Positions 3,916-8,213 of a stretch of 8,213 nucleotides of DNA are shown here, piece after piece; position 1 is the stretch's first letter; each line of letters opens with the position of its first letter. The notes under the pieces are model-generated. The model had not been told where the DNA came from. It searched no databases and saw nothing but the letters and a program-made list of their open reading frames with translations. Source of the stretch: Pseudaestuariivita sp. (GTDB lineage: Bacteria > Pseudomonadota > Alphaproteobacteria > Rhodobacterales > Rhodobacteraceae); the NCBI GenBank assembly GCA_020629995.1, contig JAHDCH010000108.1:1-8213 (forward strand), written 5' to 3'. Both the position numbers and the translations under genes were made by a program.

Positions 3916-6262
3916 TCAGAACGGGATGTCGTCGGCGGGCATGATGAATTTGGCGACGACTTTCTTGTCGCCGGCCTTTTCGAAGGCGATGTCGAGCTTG
4001 TCGCCTTCGATGCCGGTGATGGTGCCATAGCCGAATTTCTGGTGGAACACGCGTTCACCCACGGTGTGCGACGAGGTGGCGGTCAGGTCGATCACCGAAT
4101 TGCGCGATTCGGAAGGCTGGGAGACGGGGCGCGCGCTGGCGCGTTCCTTGAGGCGGCGCCAGCCGGGGGAGTTATAGACATCGGCGCGGCTGGCGGCCTC
4201 GTGCAGGTTGGATTGGGGGGCCGCAGCGCCATAACCGCCGCCATAAAGGCCCGGGGCGGTCAGAACATCCACATGTTCGGGCGGGATTTCATCGATGAAC
4301 CGCGAGGGCAGAGCCGATTGCCATTGGCCAAAGACGCGGCGGTTGCCGACGAATGAGATCGTGCAGATCCGCTCGGCCCGGGTGATGCCGACATAAGCGA
4401 GGCGGCGTTCTTCCTCGAGGCCCTTGAGGCCGGATTCGTCCATCGAGCGTTGCGAGGGGAAGAGCCCGTCTTCCCACCCCGGAAGGAAGACGGCGGGAAA
4501 TTCGAGCCCCTTGGCGGCGTGCAGCGTCATGATCGACACTTTCTCGCCCGCCTCTTCGGTGTTGTTGTCCATCACAAGCGCGACGTGTTCGAGGAACCCG
4601 GTGAGGTTTTCGAAGCTTTCAAGCGCCTTGACCAGTTCCTTGAGGTTTTCGAGCCGGCCCGGAGCCTCGGGCGTCTTGTCGTTTTGCCACATGGCGGTGT
4701 AGCCGCTCTCGTCGAGGATGATCTCGGCCAGTTCCATATGGGTCATGGTGGCGTCGCCCGCCATGCGGCCCCAGCGGGTGATCCCGTCGAGCAAAGCCTG
4801 AAGCTCTTTGGCGCCTTTGCCGCCCAGCCCCTTTTCATCCAGCAGGATCTGCGCGCCTTCGGTGAGGGACACGCCATGTTGGCGGGCGGTGTACTGGATT
4901 TTCTGCTGGGCCTTGTCGCCGAGACCGCGTTTGGGGGTGTTGACGATGCGTTCGAACGCCAGATCGTCATCGGGCGAGGTGACCACACGGAAGTAGGCCA
5001 TGGCATCGCGGATCTCCATCCGCTCGTAAAACCGCGGGCCGCCGATGACACGATATGGCAGGCCGATGGTGAGGAACCGGTCCTCGAATGCGCGCATCTG
5101 GTGCGAGGCGCGGACAAGGATCGCCATCTGGTCGAGCGACATGGGATCCATGCCGCGGGTGCCGCGCTGCATCGATTCGATCTCTTCGCCGATCCAGCGC
5201 GCCTCTTCATCACCGTCCCAATGGCCGATCAGGCGGACCTTTTCGCCGCCTTCGGCCTCGGTCCAGAGTTCTTTGCCAAGGCGGCCCTTGTTGGCCGCGA
5301 TGACGCCACCGGCGGCCGACAGGATATGCTGGGTCGAGCGGTAGTTCTGTTCGAGCCGGATGACGGCGGCGCCGGGGAAATCCTTTTCGAACCGCAGGAT
5401 GTTGCCCACCTCGGCCCCGCGCCAGCCATAGATCGACTGGTCGTCATCGCCGACGCAGCAGATGTTGCGGTGCGCCTGGGCCAGAAGCCGCAGCCAAAGG
5501 TACTGGGCGACGTTTGTGTCCTGGTATTCGTCGACCAGGATATAGCGGAACCAGCGCTGGTATTGCTGGAGCACGTCGTCGTGGTTCTGGAATATCCACG
5601 TGCAGCAGAAGATCGCCGAAATCGGTGGCGTTCAGTTCCTTGAGGCGCTGCTGGTACTGGGCATAAAGCGCCGGGCCTTTGTGATCAAAGGCCGAGCCTT
5701 CGGAGGCGGGCAGGTTCTCGGGCGTCAGCGCGCGGTTTTTCCAGCCGTCGATGATCGAGGCCAGCTGGCGCGCGGGCCAGCGTTTGTCGTCGATATTGGC
5801 GGCCTGAAGCAGCTGTTTGATCAGGCGGATCTGGTCGTCGGTGTCGAGGATGGTGAAATTGGATTTCAGGCCCACCAGTTCGGCATGACGGCGCAAAAGC
5901 TTGACGCAGATGGCATGGAAGGTGCCCAGCCAGGGCATCCCCTCGACCGCCTGCCCCATCATCGCGCCCACACGGTCTTTCATCTCGCGCGCGGCCTTGT
6001 TGGTAAAGGTCACGGCGAGGATTTCGTTGGGACGCGCACGGCCCGTCTGCAACAGATGCGCGATGCGGGTGGTCAGGGCGCGGGTCTTGCCCGTGCCTGC
6101 CCCGGCCAGCATCAGCACAGGCCCCTCGATCTGTTCGACCGCGGCGCGCTGTTCGGGGTTCAGCCCGTCGAGATAGGGCGCGGCCCGCGCCGCCATCGCC
6201 TGCTGGCTGAGGGATGGGGCCGCCGCCGCCTCGAAGGCATCGTCTTCGTGAAAGCTGCTCAT
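3916..6262 (-). pseudogene. uvrD: UvrD/PcrA-type superfamily 1 DNA helicase, frameshifted
   Basis: A 3'-5' DNA helicase for nucleotide excision and mismatch repair and for clearing RecA or RNA polymerase. All SF1A motifs are present. In the first 222 codons: LNPEQRAAV (Q motif, 34-42), AGAGTGKT (Walker A, 53-60) and AVTFTNKAAREMKDRV (Ia). In the second frame: VDEYQDTN (motif II, about 5512-5535), VGDDDQSIYGWRG (III), RLEQNYRST (IV), TLHAAKGLEF (V), RRLAYVGITRAE (VI), and a C-terminal FGYGTITGIEGDKLDIAF segment like the RNA-polymerase-binding end of PcrA. The reading frame changes near 5596. Upstream codons run from ATG 6262 to V222, and downstream codons from about 5595 to the stop at 3916 (559 aa). 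Total length matches an intact ~783-aa protein. Without correction the first part ends at 5444 (272 aa) and the rest could start only at an internal codon such as GTG 5574, without Walker A. No clear Shine-Dalgarno precedes the ATG. PcrA is an equally valid name. Confidence 0.9.
5590..5602 (-). other. Frameshift site in uvrD
   Basis: On the coding strand the frame passes from LLLHV to IFQNHDDVLQQY through CACGTGGATATTC. Between CAC GTG and ATA TTC there is one base, so the lesion is either one extra G or a loss of 2 or 5 bases. From the family spacing between the LLL and LQQY blocks (11 residues in E. coli UvrD against 9 here) a 5-base loss fits best. There is no homopolymer longer than GG and no slippery heptamer, so programmed frameshifting is unlikely. 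Confidence 0.8.
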
Positions 6263-6448
6263 GACATATATATGTATCGCAGCACGGCGCGGATCAAAAG
6301 GGTTTGATCGCGTTTTGTTCTTGCCTCCTGCTGCACAGCGTTCAGTCAAGAATCCAGGCGCCTTTGAGGCGAATTAAAGCGCTTTTCTTCAGCCTTTGTT
6401 CAGCAGAATCAATCCAGAACCAAGTTACTTGTGAAATAGGAGGATCAT
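6263..6448. promoter_or_regulatory. Divergent promoter region of uvrD and the PAS-protein gene
   Basis: These 186 bp lie between two diverging starts. Next to the uvrD ATG is the perfect palindrome ACATATATATGT (6264-6275). AAAGCGCTTT (6376-6385) is a second 10-bp palindrome. GANTC sites occur at 6350-6354 and 6406-6410. I found no alphaproteobacterial LexA box (GTTC-N7-GTTC) and no convincing sigma-70 pair. AGGAGG (6438-6443) is the ribosome site of the plus-strand gene. Confidence 0.45.
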
Positions 6449-7177
6449 ATGTTCCAGGCATCTGACATCGATGCGTTGAAAAGTGAGATCGACAGTTTCA
6501 AAGTACCGGTCTTTGTGGCTGAGCGTGCGACCCCGTCAGAGGAATTCCGGATTCTGGCACTGAACGAAACGCATGAAGCCGCCACCGGGATGCGCAACAC
6601 CGATCATGCCTTGTTGCGAATTTCGGAAATTCTGCCGCCGGACCAGGCCCGCCATGTCAATTCCAGATACGCGCAGGCGATCCAGATGAGCGCGCCGTTT
6701 CAATACCGAGAAGAGCTGACAATGCCCGACGGGTTGATGACCTGGGACACGACGGTGCGCCCGGTCAGGATGGACAGCGGAGCAGAGCGCGTGCTGGGTC
6801 ACGCCATCTGCGTCAGGACATTGCGCACCGATACGGCTGACCTGCTGGCGTTTGAAGACGTGAGGTATTTCTCGGCCGAAGCGGCGTTCCAGCTGTCCAA
6901 GGTGACCGAGATGTTCGAAGCGATGGAGGCAGGCCGCGCCGATCTGAATGACCTGCGCGCATCCGTGGGGTTTCTGGCAGGCATCTGCCGGTCGGTCGAC
7001 AGCACCCTGTCCGAAGTCCGCGCCCGGGCCGAAGCCCGGATCAACAGCGCAAAGACGGTCGAGGGCAGCCCCCTTGTGGCGCTGAATGCTGACGCGCCGC
7101 AATCCTTTCGCGACACCGCGAAAAGGCTGGTCGAGATGGTGCACACGCATCAGCGCGAAACCAGTTCGGCTGCCTGA
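6449..7177 (+). CDS. Stand-alone PAS-domain protein of unknown function
   Basis: A 242-residue, cytoplasmic-looking protein with no signal peptide or membrane segment. Residues about 17-123 look like one PAS fold: VPVFVAE (strand), RILALNETHEAATGM (the usual 'hidden in N-E-x-x-x-x-x-T-G' region, 34-48), then YREELTMPDGLMTWDTTVRPVR (86-107, the typical E-x-x-x-x-x-G-x-x-x-W-x PAS end, W99) and a final strand at 117-124. The rest (about 130-200) is predicted helical with charged heptad-like stretches (STLSEVRARAEARINSA). There is no recognisable kinase, GGDEF, EAL or helix-turn-helix output domain, so it may act through partners or be a blue-light, redox or ligand sensor; no LOV cysteine motif is seen. 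The ATG has an excellent AGGAGG 5 nt upstream. It is monocistronic, with weak stems afterwards (GGCGCG 7190-7195 with CGCGCC 7203-7208). Confidence 0.75.
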   Translation: MFQASDIDALKSEIDSFKVPVFVAERATPSEEFRILALNETHEAATGMRNTDHALLRISEILPPDQARHVNSRYAQAIQMSAPFQYREELTMPDGLMTWDTTVRPVRMDSGAERVLGHAICVRTLRTDTADLLAFEDVRYFSAEAAFQLSKVTEMFEAMEAGRADLNDLRASVGFLAGICRSVDSTLSEVRARAEARINSAKTVEGSPLVALNADAPQSFRDTAKRLVEMVHTHQRETSSAA

Positions 7178-7286
7178 CGGTTGCAGCCCGGCGCGAGGGA
7201 CGCGCGCCGCCCAACCACTGCCCCTCGATCCAAACACAGAAATGTCTGGCCCTGCGAGATCCGCAAGAGGCGTCCGGCACGCAAAA

Positions 7287-7301
7287 GTGACGCCGCGTCA
7301 C
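7287..7301. promoter_or_regulatory. Inverted repeat GTGACG-CCG-CGTCAC (possible operator)
   Basis: A perfect 6-bp dyad with a 3-bp centre, about 220 bp before pyc, immediately followed by the AAATGCGGG half of a second, wider inverted repeat. Symmetry and place suit a dimeric repressor or activator, but I recognise no specific regulator. Confidence 0.3.
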
Positions 7302-7483
7302 AAAATGCGGGTAATTCCCCGCCCCGAACGCGGACCATACCCATTTTCCCGCATTTACCCTGACGCTCACCTTGCTTAAAGCGTGTCGCCAGAAACTGAG
7401 ACTCTTTCCCGGTCGGGCTTTGCCCGCGCCTTGGCGCATCCAAAAGACCGCGCATCGGACAAAGAGGACCGGCCCAAGACTCA

Positions 7484-7511
7484 GCCCGCCCTTGCGGGCA
7501 CCACCTGGTGC
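7484..7511 (+). promoter_or_regulatory. Two overlapping hairpins at the pyc ribosome-binding site
   Basis: GCCCGC (7484-7489) pairs with GCGGGC (7494-7499) around CCTT, and GCACCA (7498-7503) pairs with TGGTGC (7506-7511). The two share GC at 7498-7499, so they partly exclude each other. The second would have only a 2-nt loop, so it may be a protein site instead of an RNA hairpin. The pyc Shine-Dalgarno GAGGA begins at 7512, directly after them. Confidence 0.35.
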
Positions 7512-7522
7512 GAGGACCAGCC

Positions 7523-8213
7523 ATGACGACCTTTTCCAAAATCCTGATTGCCAACCGGGGCGAAATTGCCATCCGCGTGATGCGCGCCGCCAACGAGATG
7601 GGCAAAAAGACGGTCGCCGTCTTCGCCGAAGAGGACAAGCTGGGCCTGCACCGCTTCAAGGCCGACGAGGCCTACCGCATCGGCGAAGGCATGGGCCCGG
7701 TCGAAGCCTATCTGTCGATTGATGAAATCATGCGCGTGGCCAAGATGTCGGGCGCGGATGCGATCCACCCCGGGTACGGCCTTTTGTCGGAAAACCCCGA
7801 ACTGGTGGACGCCTGCGAACGCGAAGGCATCACCTTTATCGGACCCAAGGCCGCCACGATGCGCGCCCTGGGCGACAAGGCCAGCGCCCGGCGCGTCGCC
7901 ATCGAGGCAGGCGTGCCGGTCATTCCGGCGACCGAAGTGCTTGGCGACGATATGGACGCGATCCGCAAGGAGGCCGGAGAGATCGGCTATCCCCTGATGC
8001 TCAAGGCGTCCTGGGGCGGCGGCGGACGCGGCATGCGGCCCATCGAATCCGAAGACGAGGTCGAGGAAAAGGTGCTGGAAGGCCGGCGCGAGGCCGAGGC
8101 GGCCTTTGGCAATGGCGAAGGGTATCTGGAAAAGATGATCACCCGCGCCCGCCACGTTGAGGTGCAGATCCTCGGCGACAAGCACGGCGCGATGTACCAC
8201 CTCTATGAGCGCG
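7523..8213 (+). CDS. pyc: Pyruvate carboxylase, N-terminal part (biotin carboxylase domain; cut by right edge)
   Basis: Biotin-dependent enzyme that converts pyruvate, bicarbonate and ATP to oxaloacetate, replenishing the TCA cycle. 230 codons are visible, all inside the ATP-grasp biotin carboxylase domain: KILIANRGEIAIRVMRAA at 6-23; HPGYGLLSEN at 82-91; GPKAATMRALGDKASARRVA at 107-126; the glycine-rich ATP loop KASWGGGGRGM at 161-171; and RHVEVQILGDKHG at 210-222. The biotin carboxylase of acetyl- or propionyl-CoA carboxylase is similar, but EEDKLGLHRFKADEAYRIGEGMGPVEAYLS (starting at 36) and ATEVLGDDM (136-144) read like single-chain Pyc. Single-chain Pyc is about 1,150 aa, so some 900 residues (carboxyltransferase and biotin carrier) should follow. 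The ATG at 7523 has GAGGA 6 nt upstream (7512-7516). Monocistronic as far as can be seen. Confidence 0.92.
   Translation, partial: MTTFSKILIANRGEIAIRVMRAANEMGKKTVAVFAEEDKLGLHRFKADEAYRIGEGMGPVEAYLSIDEIMRVAKMSGADAIHPGYGLLSENPELVDACEREGITFIGPKAATMRALGDKASARRVAIEAGVPVIPATEVLGDDMDAIRKEAGEIGYPLMLKASWGGGGRGMRPIESEDEVEEKVLEGRREAEAAFGNGEGYLEKMITRARHVEVQILGDKHGAMYHLYER

Larger units (their letters stand above)
7178..7522. promoter_or_regulatory. Intergenic region upstream of pyc
   Basis: 345 bp with no credible gene. It contains several symmetric elements: GTGACGCCGCGTCAC (7287-7301); the 9-bp inverted pair AAATGCGGG (7303-7311) / CCCGCATTT (7348-7356); CGGGC-TTT-GCCCG (7414-7426); GCGCC-TT-GGCGC (7426-7437); and the hairpins next to the pyc start. 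A GANTC site is at 7400-7404. TTGCTT at 7372-7377 could be a -35 but has no good -10 partner. The pyc promoter most likely lies between 7290 and 7410. Confidence 0.5.

Noticed and set aside
3303..4058. 251-aa minus-strand open frame
   Set aside because: Crosses the sRNA array, its terminator and the end of uvrD; composition is low-complexity and it overlaps the supported DUF1127 gene.
5590..5602. Programmed ribosomal frameshift in uvrD
   Set aside because: No slippery heptamer or homopolymer, and the family is normally one continuous frame.
4450..5643. 397-aa plus-strand open frame
   Set aside because: Antisense shadow of uvrD; no recognisable domain.
6536..7237. 233-aa minus-strand open frame
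   Set aside because: Antisense to the PAS-protein gene, which has a strong ribosome site and a coherent PAS pattern.

Overview
The window is GC-rich (roughly 60-65% by eye) chromosomal DNA from an alphaproteobacterium, almost certainly a Rhodobacterales / Rhodobacteraceae (roseobacter-type) member. The reasons are the gene forms (FtsL, MraZ, PcrA-type UvrD and Pyc all read like roseobacter versions) and a small DUF1127 gene followed by tandem CCUCCUCCC-loop sRNA hairpins, an arrangement known from Rhodobacter sphaeroides (CcaF1 plus CcsR RNAs).

Left third, minus strand: the start of the division and cell wall (dcw) cluster in the order mraZ, rsmH, ftsL, ftsI. The genes are packed with 1-4 bp overlaps or a 3 bp gap, so they are very probably one mRNA. 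ftsI runs off the left edge. Upstream of mraZ is about 860 bp without a gene (2496-3353). It holds a leader hairpin, a four-copy GGG array with exact 10 bp period, two facing DnaA boxes, two palindromes, and several TGGGN-N5-TGGGN pairs that resemble known MraZ sites. This looks like a heavily regulated dcw promoter.

Middle, plus strand: a 73-aa DUF1127 protein (ccaF1-like) followed, 12 nt after its stop codon, by five tandem stem-loops. Each shows CCTCCTCCC or a near copy in its loop, and the last ends in a rho-independent terminator. This is a CcsR / 'cuckoo' sRNA cluster with five units instead of the four known in R. sphaeroides. A short palindromic intergenic repeat separates it from the convergent uvrD/pcrA.

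uvrD/pcrA (minus strand, 3916-6262) has all its helicase motifs but is broken by a frameshift near 5596, either a genuine lesion or a sequence error. Divergent from it is a 242-aa stand-alone PAS-domain protein with a very strong Shine-Dalgarno sequence. After a 345 bp gap with several inverted repeats comes pyc (pyruvate carboxylase), cut by the right edge after 230 codons.

Functionally the window joins cell division and envelope synthesis, DNA repair, a stress-linked sRNA locus and an anaplerotic enzyme. Apart from the dcw operon and the DUF1127-sRNA unit, the genes look independently transcribed.
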